Origin: an uncultured Ruminococcus sp.
Lineage (GTDB): Bacteria > Bacillota > Clostridia > Oscillospirales > Ruminococcaceae
Assembly (NCBI GenBank): GCA_934435205.1
Contig: CAKSAK010000004.1
Coordinates: forward strand, 186,001 to 250,000
Reading direction: 5' to 3'
Length of the DNA stretch: 64,000 nt
Position 1 is the first letter of the stretch. Each line of letters starts with the position of its first letter. Positions 18,273 to 28,100 of this stretch are shown here, in pieces. A program made the translations under genes and the position numbers. The notes under the pieces were generated by a model. That model ran no database searches. It was not told where the DNA came from and saw only the letters and a program-made list of their open reading frames with translations.

Positions 18273-18305
18273 CGTTCACACATCTTCCATAACCGCACCC
18301 CCACT

Positions 18306-18455
18306 GTAGGTGCGAACAGCATTCGCCCGGTGCTTTATTTTACTTTATGCTTGTAATTTTCTTTGGTCTGCTATGCTAATTTCTAATTCCTCATTCCTAA
18401 TTCCTCATTCCTCATTCCTCATTCATCACTCCTCACTCCTCACTCCTCACTTAAC
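18306..18455. repeat. Repeat block: GTAGGTGCG unit plus inverted copy of the 23.5-kb repeat
   Basis: A palindromic unit at 18306-18330 is followed by about 125 bp that reads as the reverse complement of 23533-23641: GCACC-TTTATTTTACTTTATGC orientation reversed, then CTCATTCCTCATTCCT-type runs. The pair forms long inverted repeats 5.2 kb apart, enclosing the EF-G paralogue, the comM-like gene and the hydrolase gene. No gene is seen here. Confidence 0.8.
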
Positions 18456-18530
18456 CCCCCCTTGTGCAATCTGCTTTATAACAAGTCTAAACTTTGTTCA
18501 CATTCACGAAAGAAATTTCTCTCTCCACTC

Positions 18531-18559
18531 TTGCTATTTATGTGAAAATAGTATATAAT
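18531..18559 (+). promoter_or_regulatory. Probable SigA-type promoter for the EF-G paralogue
   Basis: TTGCTA (18531-18536), 17 bp, TATAAT (18554-18559). The leader is about 90 nt and contains the GATACATATAATTATA sequence (18592-18607) also found before dpaA. The rest of 18456-18655 holds nothing recognisable. Confidence 0.5.
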
Positions 18560-18655
18560 TATCTTATGCGGTTGATATATTTTGTGTAAATGATACATAT
18601 AATTATACTGCATATCACATTAAGCCGTCCAACGGCATAGATTGGAGCGATCAAC

Positions 18656-20737
18656 TTGAAAAAATACGACAGCACAAAAATAAAAAATATTGCTATTGCA
18701 GGTCAGGCAGGTTCTGGAAAGACCTCTCTGACTGAGGCACTGCTATATAAAAGCGGAGCTACTGACAGGCTCGGCAAGATAACTGACGGAAACACTGTTT
18801 CTGATTATACCCCTGACGAGATAAAGAGAAAATGTTCTGTTTACACATCTCTTTCTTCTTTGGAAACTGGCGAGTTCAAGGTAAATCTTCTTGATACTCC
18901 CGGTATGTTCGATTACGAGGGCGAAGCTGTTGAGGGCATTGCCGCAAGCGGCTGTGTACTCATTACTGTATCAGGTAAATCAGGCGTTCGTGTAGGCACT
19001 CACAAGGCTTATGACCTTGCAAAGGAAATGGGCAAGCCTACAATGTTCGTTGTAACAAAGCTTGATGACGATAACGCAAACTTCAACAACGTTCTCACTC
19101 AGCTCAAAGCAGAGTTCGGACCTACAGTTTGTCCTGTTGTTGTGCCTGTTATTGCAGACAGAAAGATAGTTTCTTATGTAAATCTCATTGAGATGAAAGC
19201 ATATAAATATGAAGACGGCAAGGCAGTTGAAACTGATATGCCTACTGCTGAGGTATCAGAGAAAATGGGTTATCGTATCGACGGACTTATCGAAGCCGTG
19301 TCCGAAGCCGTTGCAGAAACTGACGAGGCGCTTTTTGAAAAGTTCTTCTCAGGCGAAGCATTCACTCAGAAAGAGCTTATCGACGGAATACACAACGGCA
19401 TGAACTCAGGGGTTATCACTCCTGTTACCTGCGTGTCATCTACCGATATGTCTGGCGTAGATATGCTTCTTAAGGAGATTGACCTCCTGCTTCCGCCTCC
19501 GTCAGAAAAGGACGCTATGATAGGCGAAACAGCAGACGGCGAGGCTGTGGAAGTGGCTTGCGTTGAAAGCGACCCTATGAGCGCATTTGTATTTAAGACA
19601 GTTGCCGACCCATTTGTTGGCAAGATGTCATACATGAAGGTATTTTCAGGAAAGCTCACCCCTAACAAGGAGGTTGTGAACGCTACTACAGGAAGCACCG
19701 AAAAGGTCGGAAAGCTTGTTACGCTTCAGGGCAAAAAGCAGATAGACGTTGCCGAAGCAGGCTGTGGAGATATCGTTGTTGCAATGAAGATGAACGTGAA
19801 CACCAACGATACTATCTGTGACTCCGCAAGGGTTGTCAAGTTTGCACCTATGACCTTCCCTAAGCCATGCTACAAAATGGCAGTAAAAGCTAAGAAACAG
19901 GGCGATGAAAGCAAGATATCCGCCGCAATGACAAGACTTATGGAAGAAGACCTTACCATAGATTACAAGCTCGACCCGTCCACAAATGAGATGATACTCA
20001 GCACCTTGGGCGGACTTCACCTTGATTCAGTTGTGGGCAGACTTGCAGGAACATTCGGCGTTGAGGTTCAGACCTCTGTGCCTAAGATCTCCTATCGTGA
20101 AACTATCAGAAAGAAAGTCAAGGTGCAGGGCAGACACAAGAAACAGTCTGGCGGTCACGGTCAGTATGGTGACGTTTGGATAGAATTTGAGCCATGCGTA
20201 TCTGACGATCTTGTATTTGAAGAAAAGGTGTTTGGCGGAGCAGTTCCGAAGAACTTCTTCCCAGCCGTAGAAAAGGGCTTGCAGGAAAGCGTAAAGAAAG
20301 GCGTTCTCGCAGGATTCCCAGTGGTTGGTCTGAAAGCTATCCTCGTTGACGGCTCATATCACCCTGTTGACAGCTCAGAAATGGCATTCAAAATGGCGGC
20401 TTCTATCGCATATAAAGAGGGTATGCGTCAGGCAGAGCCTGTTCTCCTTGAACCGATCGGCTCACTGAGCGTTTTCGTACCTGATGATAACACAGGCGAC
20501 ATGATGGGCGAGCTTAACAAGAGAAGAGGCAGAGTTCTTGGCATGAATCCTGCGGAAAAGAAGGGCATGACCGAGATAGTTGCCGAAGTTCCAATGGCTG
20601 AAATGGCAGACTTCACACTGCTTCTGAGACAAATGACGCAGGGTCAGGGCGTGTTCACCTTTGAAAAGGCACGTTATGAGCCGCTTCCTGCAAATCTTGT
20701 TGCAGACGTTATTGCAAAGAACGCAGTGGCAGATTGA
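18656..20737 (+). CDS. EF-G paralogue (translation-factor GTPase)
   Basis: This 693-residue protein has the full five-domain EF-G layout but belongs to the divergent EF-G-like branch. The P-loop is GQAGSGKTS instead of AHIDAGKTT. The G3 motif is DTPGMFDYEGE, so the catalytic His of DTPGH is Met. The G4 motif is TKLD. Domain IV (about 475-595) has QSGGHGQYGDVW and domain V SIGSL-type elements ending near residue 690. The start is a TTG with GGAG 7 bp upstream. The canonical fusA is at 36069. This copy is probably not the main translocase; its role is unknown. Confidence 0.88.
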   Translation: MKKYDSTKIKNIAIAGQAGSGKTSLTEALLYKSGATDRLGKITDGNTVSDYTPDEIKRKCSVYTSLSSLETGEFKVNLLDTPGMFDYEGEAVEGIAASGCVLITVSGKSGVRVGTHKAYDLAKEMGKPTMFVVTKLDDDNANFNNVLTQLKAEFGPTVCPVVVPVIADRKIVSYVNLIEMKAYKYEDGKAVETDMPTAEVSEKMGYRIDGLIEAVSEAVAETDEALFEKFFSGEAFTQKELIDGIHNGMNSGVITPVTCVSSTDMSGVDMLLKEIDLLLPPPSEKDAMIGETADGEAVEVACVESDPMSAFVFKTVADPFVGKMSYMKVFSGKLTPNKEVVNATTGSTEKVGKLVTLQGKKQIDVAEAGCGDIVVAMKMNVNTNDTICDSARVVKFAPMTFPKPCYKMAVKAKKQGDESKISAAMTRLMEEDLTIDYKLDPSTNEMILSTLGGLHLDSVVGRLAGTFGVEVQTSVPKISYRETIRKKVKVQGRHKKQSGGHGQYGDVWIEFEPCVSDDLVFEEKVFGGAVPKNFFPAVEKGLQESVKKGVLAGFPVVGLKAILVDGSYHPVDSSEMAFKMAASIAYKEGMRQAEPVLLEPIGSLSVFVPDDNTGDMMGELNKRRGRVLGMNPAEKKGMTEIVAEVPMAEMADFTLLLRQMTQGQGVFTFEKARYEPLPANLVADVIAKNAVAD

Positions 20738-20793
20738 TTTTTGGGATAGAATATAGAATTTTAAGGGATAATTATAGAATTGTGATAAAGGAC

Positions 20794-20830
20794 AGTACGG
20801 GAATGTTTCAAAGCGTTCCCGTACTTTTTT
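20794..20830 (+). terminator. Terminator of the EF-G paralogue gene
   Basis: A 10-bp perfect stem (AGTACGGGAA, 20794-20803, with TTCCCGTACT, 20816-20825) is followed by TTTTT. Confidence 0.85.
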
Positions 20831-20833
20831 GCA

Positions 20834-20863
20834 CAAAAAAACAGACGGCATAAAAACCGTCTG
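20834..20863 (-). terminator. Terminator of the comM operon
   Basis: On the minus strand CAGACGG...CCGTCTG (20863-20842) is followed by TTTTTTT. A GTAGGGG palindromic unit (20894-20918) lies between it and the comM stop. Confidence 0.7.
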
Positions 20864-20948
20864 CAAAAATCAAATGTATTTTTCTCAAACCTCGTAGGGG
20901 CGACCTCTGGTCGCCCGCATTTTTGTTATTTCGCTTTAGGCATTAGAT

Positions 20949-22478
20949 TTACCCATTCCAGTATTTTCTGTCAAGGCTTCGATACTGAACAGCCATTGCG
21001 ATATGCTTTTTGTCTATGACCTTTGCACCGTCCATATCCGCAACAGTTCGTGCCACTTTAAGTATGCGGTCATAGGCTCTTGCGGAAAGTCCCAGCCTGT
21101 CAAAAACGTTCTCCAAAAGCTTTGAAGCCTCATCTGTCACAGGGCAGACCTCGTGAAGAATATCAGAGGTTATTCGTGCGTTGCAGGTTATGCTAGTGCC
21201 TTTGAAACGCTCGTTTTGTATGTCACGGGCCTTTTGAACACGCTCTCTTATGGACGCTGAGGATTCCTCTTTGGCAGTGGAAGAAAGATCTGCAAACTCA
21301 ACAGGTGCGACTTCTAAATGAATGTCAAAACGGTCGAGCAGTGGTCCGCTGACTTTGGAAAGATAACCTGACACCTGTTTCGGCGAGCATATGCACTTTC
21401 TTGTAGGATGACCAAAATATCCGCATGGACAAGGATTCATTGCAGCGATAAGCATGAACGAACATGGGTATGTTATCGATCCTGACACTCTGGATATGGT
21501 CACCTGCTTGTCCTCCAAAGGCTGACGTAAGATCTCAAGGGCAGGGCGTGAAAACTCTGCAAGCTCGTCAAGAAAAAGCAAACCGTTATGTGCAAGGGAT
21601 ATCTCTCCGGGTTTTGGCACTGAGCCGCCGCCTGCAAGTCCTGCCGGTGAAACTGTATGATGCGGTGAACGGAAAGGTCTGGCTGTGATAAGAGGGCTGT
21701 TGCTGTCCAAAAGTCCTGCCACAGAATGGATATTTGTGGTCTCTATGGACTCCTCAAAGGTCATTGCAGGAAGTATGGACGGCATACGTTTTGCAAGCAT
21801 TGATTTTCCTGAGCCAGGCGAACCTATCATAAGAACGTTGTGACCGCCTGCCGCTGCAACTTCCAAGGCTTTTTTTGCCGCTGATTGTCCTTTTACGTCG
21901 GCAAAATCAAGGCTTCCGAAATAGCTTTCAGCGGTGGGCTTATAGTGTGCCGCAGGAACTATCGCCGCCTTTTTCTCAAAGTGAAAAACAAGCTCTCGCA
22001 AAGACCTTACGCCATAGGCTTTTATACCCTCCACAACGGAAGCTTCACGAACATTGTCGGCAGGAACATATATCTCAGAAAGTCCCATTTTCTGTGCCAT
22101 TATGGTCATAGGCAAAACGCCCTGAACAGGTCTTACTTCTCCGCTGAGAGAAAGCTCGCCGATAAAAGCGGAGGTTGAAAGCATACTGTCATCAACAAGG
22201 TCAGCCATTCGCAAGAGTGCAACTGCCACGGCTAAGTCATAGACCGAGCCTGTTTTTCTCACATCGGCAGGTGCAAGATTTATGATTATTTTTCTCAGAG
22301 GCAATGTTATCTCGCTTGAACGCAGTGCAGAACGCACACGTTCACGGCTTTCTTTTACAGATGCGTCTGCAAGCCCCACGATATCGAAAGAGGGCAGACC
22401 CTTTGAAGCTTCTATCTCCACCTTGACCGCAAAGGCGTTAAGCCCAAGCAGACCCACACTGTTTATTACAGCAAACAC
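20949..22478 (-). CDS. comM: YifB/ComM-family Mg-chelatase-like AAA ATPase
   Basis: This 509-residue protein has the ComM layout. An N-terminal Lon-protease-like domain (about 1-170; FDIVGLADASVKESRERV) is followed by an AAA+ core with Walker A GSPGSGKSM (about residue 220), Walker B LLFLDELAEF, the FRSPHHTVS motif, and a C-terminal Mg_chelatase_C region with RAYDRILKVARTVAD. ComM is a helicase that promotes branch migration during DNA uptake and transformation in other bacteria. Cysteines in CPCGYFGHPTRKC-type order suggest a metal site. The start is GTG at 22478. It is 22 bp downstream of the hydrolase gene and probably co-transcribed. Confidence 0.9.
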   Translation of the reverse strand: MFAVINSVGLLGLNAFAVKVEIEASKGLPSFDIVGLADASVKESRERVRSALRSSEITLPLRKIIINLAPADVRKTGSVYDLAVAVALLRMADLVDDSMLSTSAFIGELSLSGEVRPVQGVLPMTIMAQKMGLSEIYVPADNVREASVVEGIKAYGVRSLRELVFHFEKKAAIVPAAHYKPTAESYFGSLDFADVKGQSAAKKALEVAAAGGHNVLMIGSPGSGKSMLAKRMPSILPAMTFEESIETTNIHSVAGLLDSNSPLITARPFRSPHHTVSPAGLAGGGSVPKPGEISLAHNGLLFLDELAEFSRPALEILRQPLEDKQVTISRVSGSITYPCSFMLIAAMNPCPCGYFGHPTRKCICSPKQVSGYLSKVSGPLLDRFDIHLEVAPVEFADLSSTAKEESSASIRERVQKARDIQNERFKGTSITCNARITSDILHEVCPVTDEASKLLENVFDRLGLSARAYDRILKVARTVADMDGAKVIDKKHIAMAVQYRSLDRKYWNG

Positions 22479-22500
22479 GTTGATTTCTCTCCCTTACAGC

Positions 22501-23448
22501 TTAATCTGAACACATTTCAGAGCTTATGATATCCAGCAGAAAATCTGCGATATCATTATACACCTCACGGCGGTTGGTTTCGTTCACAAGCTCGTGACGT
22601 GCATTTTCGTATATTTTCATCTCAACGTCACAGCCGTTGAGGGACAGCCTGTTGAACACGCTTAGTACGCCTTTTCCGTAGTTTCCCACAGGGTCGGCAC
22701 TGCCTGCTATAAGATAGGTAGGCAAAGTTTTCGGATAGGTGGAGAACCACTTTTCGTTTGAAACATACCACAAAAGCTTTGCAAGATTTTCAAAGCCGTT
22801 TAGGGTGAAAATAAAGTTGCATTTAGGGTCTTTTTCATAGGTGGAAACTATCTCAGGGTCACGGGATATCCAATCATATTCGCTGACCTTATCAGTTATT
22901 TTTTTTGTATAAGCACCGAAAGCAAGCTTGTTTACAGCTTTGCTTCTGTATTTGTCGCCATGGAGAATTTTCAAGCTGTCAACAACTGTAAGAAGAGCAG
23001 GGATACCCTCCATGCCGCCGCTCGTTCCGCAGAAGATAGCCGCTGTGAGGTTTCTGCCATGTTTGGTGACAAAAGCCCTTGCGAGGAAGCTTCCCATGCT
23101 GTGGCCGAGAAGAAAATACGGCTTGTCAGGATAGTTGTGCTTCATCATTTTTGTGAGAGTATACATATCCTCGACAGCGTTTTCCCAGCCATGCTCAGGG
23201 GAGAAATAGCCAAGCTCGGAGTTGTCGTTCACACTGTCACCATGACCCAGGTGGTCGTTTCCGCATACTGCGAAGCCTAAGCCTGTGAGGAACTCAGCGA
23301 GGTCGTCATAACGTCTGAAATATTCACACATACCATGGGATATCTGAACGACACCTCTTACTGTGCCGATAGGGAAGCGAACGTAATATGCGATCTTATG
23401 AAGTCCGTCAGAGGACGGATAGTAGCTTTTGAAATGAGTACAATTCAT
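22501..23448 (-). CDS. Alpha/beta hydrolase, monoacylglycerol lipase/lysophospholipase-like
   Basis: This 315-residue protein has the Hydrolase_4 pattern: an oxyanion HGMCEYFRRY segment, NDHLGHGDS, and the nucleophile elbow GHSMGS (Ser at about 118). The Asp/His partners fit GSADPVG and NARHE near the C-terminus. No signal peptide is present, so it is cytoplasmic. It probably cleaves acyl esters of glycerol or lysophospholipids. AAGGAGGT lies upstream of the ATG. It is the first gene of the transcript that continues into the comM-like gene; the functional link is unclear. Confidence 0.87.
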   Translation of the reverse strand: MNCTHFKSYYPSSDGLHKIAYYVRFPIGTVRGVVQISHGMCEYFRRYDDLAEFLTGLGFAVCGNDHLGHGDSVNDNSELGYFSPEHGWENAVEDMYTLTKMMKHNYPDKPYFLLGHSMGSFLARAFVTKHGRNLTAAIFCGTSGGMEGIPALLTVVDSLKILHGDKYRSKAVNKLAFGAYTKKITDKVSEYDWISRDPEIVSTYEKDPKCNFIFTLNGFENLAKLLWYVSNEKWFSTYPKTLPTYLIAGSADPVGNYGKGVLSVFNRLSLNGCDVEMKIYENARHELVNETNRREVYNDIADFLLDIISSEMCSD

Positions 23449-23529
23449 AGAAATTTACCTCCTTGGGGTTATGATTTCGTGCAATTTTACTTATCAATAG
23501 TATAGCACTTTTTGGGGGAATAATCAAGG

Positions 23530-24112
23530 GGAAGTTTTTAAGTGAGGAATGAGAAATGAGGAATGAGGAGTGAGGAATGAGGAATGAGGAATAAGCATAG
23601 CAGACCAAAGCAAATTACAAGCATAAAGTAAAATAAAGCACCGAGCGAAGCGAGCAAAAGGTCCAGGGACACGTCCCTGGTCAGGGTCAAGGGGTGAAAC
23701 CCATTGTGGGGTCTAGGGGCAAAGCCCCTAGCGGAGTATGAGGCAGAGCCTCATTCGGCGCAAGCCGACAAGGTGCAGATTTAATGAAAAATAGCATATA
23801 GAAGTCAGATATTAGATGAAAGTGATATCGGGGAATTAAATCTGCACCGCTTTTCTAGCTTCCTGCACAACGTAAAGTCCGCAAAGAGCGTAGCGATTTT
23901 GCGGCGGTAGGACTTGCCCCAATATTTGTAGGGGCGACCTTGGGTCGCCCGTGTTCAGAATTTGCATGATTTCAGCATTGTAGGGGCTTGGCGAAATTTC
24001 TGTTCGCAAGCTAACAGAAATGCGACAGCCCGCTCGGAGGAGTTTCAAGGTTTGGATTTTTCACGAAGTTGAGTGGGGGAACGAAACGGGCGAACGATGT
24101 TCGCCCCTACCA
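23530..24112. repeat. Composite intergenic repeat block A
   Basis: There is no gene here. In order: GTGAGGAAT-type run (23540-23592); a 45-bp stretch GCATAGCAGACCA...AAATAAAGC; CACCGAGCGAAGCGAGC (23639-); a string of small hairpins (CAGGGAC/GTCCCTG, GGGGC-AAA-GCCCC, GAGGC-AGA-GCCTC, CGGC-GCAA-GCCG); a TGCACCGCTTTT end (about 23846-23855); CCGCAAAGAGCG...TTTTGCGG (about 23878-23906); the GTAGGGGCG unit (23928-23951); then AAGTTGAGTGGGGG and an inverted unit (24087-24110). Block B at 48030-48515 has the same order. Confidence 0.8.
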
Positions 24113-24791
24113 TGCGTTGTGGGGTTATTAAGGTTTGTGGGATAAACAATAATGCGAAACGTCGAGTGGTCGGGACGTCGGATTTCTGCAAAGCAGAAAT
24201 TGCGCCGCTCCCCTACAGGTGTGTAGCCGTGGGTTTAGCCGTTTTTATATTCAATTTTCAAGTTACGTTCGGGGTGTGACATTGGGTATTATGCCCTTGG
24301 TTGCGTATACACAAAATATCCAACGCACACCCACGCTTTGACACAAGTACTCTACAGCCTGTTCCAGAATCTCTCATCGTATTCACTAAGTCGCAGGGCT
24401 TGTACGTGCCCGCAAGTATCAAAACGCTTTCTACTTATCCCGAAAATCACCACTTTTGTTGCATAAAAAATGCAACAATTGCAGAAATGTTGCCTAATTA
24501 AAATATAAATCATTTGTTTGCACAATTTGTTGCGTGAATTTTTGTTGGATATGACAAGTGAATCGGAATTATTATGTAATGGCAGACAAGTTGGTGTGGA
24601 TAGTGATGAAATAAAGGGTAGGGCAGGGGGCGGAGATAGTGGGAGCGGAGGGTGATAAAAGCAGGTAAGCAACGAAAAATTTACGATTTGATAACACATT
24701 GGTAATAGTAGAAGTTTCTGCGTCGAATTGTGCGATTTTTGTTCAAATCGGAGAAAATAGGAAAATCGGTGAGAAGTGTAAGCTAAAATGC
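24113..24791. other. Gene-free stretch upstream of the rpoB promoter
   Basis: About 680 bp with no convincing gene. It has one long-loop palindromic unit (24171-24216: CGGGACGTCG, an inner ATTTCTGC/GCAGAAAT hairpin, then CTCCCCTAC). A purine-rich segment (about 24608-24660) and AT-rich sequence follow. No RNA gene was recognised, and rplJ/rplL, often upstream of rpoB, are absent here. Confidence 0.6.
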
Positions 24792-24820
24792 TTGACAAGG
24801 GCTTGCTAATATTATATAAT
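24792..24820 (+). promoter_or_regulatory. Consensus SigA promoter of rpoBC
   Basis: TTGACA (24792-24797), exactly 17 bp, TATAAT (24815-24820): a full consensus match. It gives a leader of about 310 nt before rpoB, which contains the palindromic element at 24917-25090. Confidence 0.85.
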
Positions 24821-24916
24821 AGTATACTGTATCATAATGGAGTTTTCCACCTATTTCATGCGTTTTTGTGTGCAGAAAATCATGGAAAACACCGCCAAAA
24901 CCACTGGTGAATACAG

Positions 24917-25090
24917 GGGCAACACCGCACAAGGCACGCCTAGCGGCTTTGCACGCAATCTGCTTGCAGATTTTCTGTTATCTTGCACAGAAACTCCTTG
25001 AAATACGGAAGTATTCCTGCGTCGTTTCTATACAAGCTAACAGAAAATCTGACGGCGCATCTTACGCACAATCCTTGTGCGGTGTTGCCC
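24917..25090. mobile_element. 174-bp MITE-like palindromic element in the rpoB leader
   Basis: The ends are perfect 17-bp inverted repeats: GGGCAACACCGCACAAG (24917-24933) and its complement (25074-25090). Complementarity continues inward: CAGATTTTCTGTTATCTTG on the left matches the complement of the right-hand CAAGCTAACAGAAAATCTG with one mismatch, so the whole element can fold into one long imperfect hairpin. It encodes no transposase. It lies between the promoter and the rpoB start. No obvious target duplication was found by eye. Confidence 0.75.
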
Positions 25091-25137
25091 TATTATATAA
25101 ATGTATTTTCCAAATAAATTAAGGAGTGATTGAGCCT

Positions 25138-28100
25138 ATGGTGAATGTCAAGGACGTAAAACTTGGTAAGAACACGAGAAAGAGCTTTGCCAAGATCAAT
25201 GAGGTTCTGGAGATGCCTAACCTTATTGAAGTGCAGAAGAACTCTTATCAGTGGTTCCTCGATGAAGGTCTGAAGGAGGTCTTCAGAGATGTTTCAGCTA
25301 TTACTGATTATAATGGTACGCTGGAGCTGACTTTTGTTGGATACCATTTTGATGAAGAGGCTAAGTATTCTGTTGCAGAGTGCAAGGCGAGAGATGTAAC
25401 TTATGCAGTGCCCCTGAGAGTTACTGCAAGACTTAACAATACCGAGACCGGCGAGATCAAGGAGTCCGAGGTATTTATGGGTGACTTCCCTAAAATGACC
25501 GACAGCGGAACTTTTGTTATCAACGGTGCAGAGCGTGTTATCGTTTCTCAGTTGGTGCGTTCACCAGGTGTTTATTACGCTTTTGATAAGGACAAGACCG
25601 GTAAGGATCTGTTCAAGACAACTGTTATCCCTAACAGAGGCGCTTGGCTTGAATATGAAATGGATTCTAACGACGTGGTTTATGTCAGAATAGATAAAAA
25701 CAGAAAAATCCCTCTTACTACTTTCCTGAGATCGCTCGGTATTGGTACTAACGAGGAGATCGAGGAAGTTTTCGGTCCTGATGAAAGACTTACTCAGACT
25801 ATCATGCAGAAGGATCAGACTGCTAACAGAGAGGAAGCTCTTCTTGAAGTTTACAAGAAGCTCCGTCCGGGCGAGCCTCCTACAGTAGATTCTGCTGTTA
25901 CTCACCTTAACAACCTGTTCTTTGACGCTAAGAGATACGATCTTTCAAGATTCGGCAGATATAAGTACAACAAGAAGCTTGGCGTTGGCTCAAGACTTTC
26001 AGGTCACAGACTTTCAAGACCTGTTGTAAATCCTATGACGGGCGAGGTAATGGCTGAGGCCGGCGATCTTATCAGCTTTGATAAGGCTATGGAGATCGAG
26101 ACCGCAGGCGTTATGGAGGTTTACGTTGACGTTGAGGTAAAGGAGCATCTTACTTCTGCTACAGGCGAGGCTGTTACAAAGCTTGAAGAGTGCGAAGTTA
26201 AGATCATAGGCAACGGCATGGTTGACATCAACGCTTATGTTGATTTTGACTGCACTGAGCTTGGCATCAACGAAAAGGTTTCTTTCAAGGCTCTTAAGGA
26301 AGTTCTTGAAGATTCTGAGAATGAGGAAGAGCTTAAGGAGAACATCAGACTTAAGGCTGACGACCTCGTTCCTAAGCACATCACTATCGATGATATTATC
26401 GCTACGGTTTCTTACTTCCTCAACCTTTGCGAGGGCGTTGGTACTGTTGACGATATCGACCATCTTGGCAACAGAAGAATCCGTTCAGTAGGCGAGCTTC
26501 TTCAGAACCAGTTCAGGATCGGTTTCACAAGAATGGAAAGAGTTATCCGTGAGAGAATGAACATTCAGTCACAGGGCACTGAGGTCGTTACTCCTACAGC
26601 TCTTATCAATATAAGACCTATCACTGCGGCTATCAGAGAGTTCTTCGGTTCTTCTCCACTGTCACAGTTCATGGATCAGAACAACCCTCTGGCTGAGCTT
26701 ACTCACAAGAGACGTCTTTCAGCCCTCGGCCCTGGCGGTCTTTCAAGAGACCGTGCCGGATTTGAGGTCCGTGACGTTCACTATACTCACTACGGCAGAA
26801 TGTGTCCTATCGAGACACCTGAAGGTCCTAACATCGGACTTATCTCTTACCTTGCTTCTTTCGCAAGAATAAATGAGTACGGCTTTATCGAGGCTCCTTA
26901 CAGACGTGTTGACAAGGAAACAGGCGTTGTAACTGACGAAGTTGTTTATATGACAGCTGACGTTGAAGATAACTACATGGTCGCTCAGGCAAACGAGCCT
27001 CTTACTGAGGAAAACAAGTTTGCCAGACCTAAGGTAAACGGCAGATACAGAGATCAGATCCTCGAGATCGAGAGAGAGAAGATCGACTTCATGGACGTTT
27101 CACCTAAAATGGTAGTTTCTGTGGCTACTGCTTGTATCCCGTTCCTTGAGAACGACGACGCTAACCGTGCGCTCATGGGTTCAAACATGCAGAGACAGGC
27201 TGTGCCACTGCTCAAGACAGAGTCTCCTATCGTTGGTACAGGTATGGAGTACAAGGCTTGTCTTGATTCAGGCGTTGCTGTTGTTTCTAAGAACGCAGGT
27301 GTTGTTGAGAGCGTTGACGCTGACAAGATCGTTATCCGTGAGGACAGCGGTATGCTCAGGACTTATGAGCTGACTAAGTTCAAGCGTTCAAACGCAGGTA
27401 CTTGCACAAACCAGAGACCTATCGTCAACAAGGGCGAGAGGATCGAAGCTAATCAGATAATCGGTGACGGTCCTGCTACTTCAAACGGCGAGCTTTCACT
27501 TGGTAAGAACGCTCTTATCGGCTTCATGACTTGGGAAGGTTACAACTACGAGGACGCCGTTCTTCTCAACGAAAACCTTGTAAAGCAGGATAAGTATACT
27601 TCTATCCATATTGAAGAATATGAGACAGAGGCTAGAGATACTAAGCTCGGACCTGAGGAGATCACAAGAGATATCCCTAACGTTGGTGAGGACGCTCTTA
27701 AGGATCTGGACGAGAACGGTATCATCAGAATAGGCGCAGAGGTACGCTCGGGCGATATTCTTGTTGGTAAGGTAACACCTAAGGGTGAAACTGAGCTGAC
27801 AGCAGAAGAAAGACTTCTGAGAGCTATCTTCGGCGAAAAGGCCAGAGAGGTTAGAGATAATTCTCTTAAGGTACCTCACGGTGAGGCCGGTACGATCATT
27901 GATGTTAAGATATTCACAAGAGAGAACTGCGACGAGCTTTCTCCTGGAGTAAATATGCTTGTCAGATGCTATATCGCACAGAAGAGAAAGATCTCTGTGG
28001 GCGATAAAATGGCGGGTCGTCACGGTAACAAGGGTGTCGTTTCAAGAATACTCCCACAGGAGGATATGCCATTCCTGGAGGACGGTACTCCGCTTGATAT

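Noticed and set aside
23540..23592. Possible CRISPR-like array of short repeats
   Set aside because: Units are 7-10 bp, imperfect and without unique spacers, and there are no cas genes; it is a simple-sequence run.
24868..25122. 84-codon open frame before rpoB
   Set aside because: It lies mostly inside the palindromic element and has no start context or family similarity.
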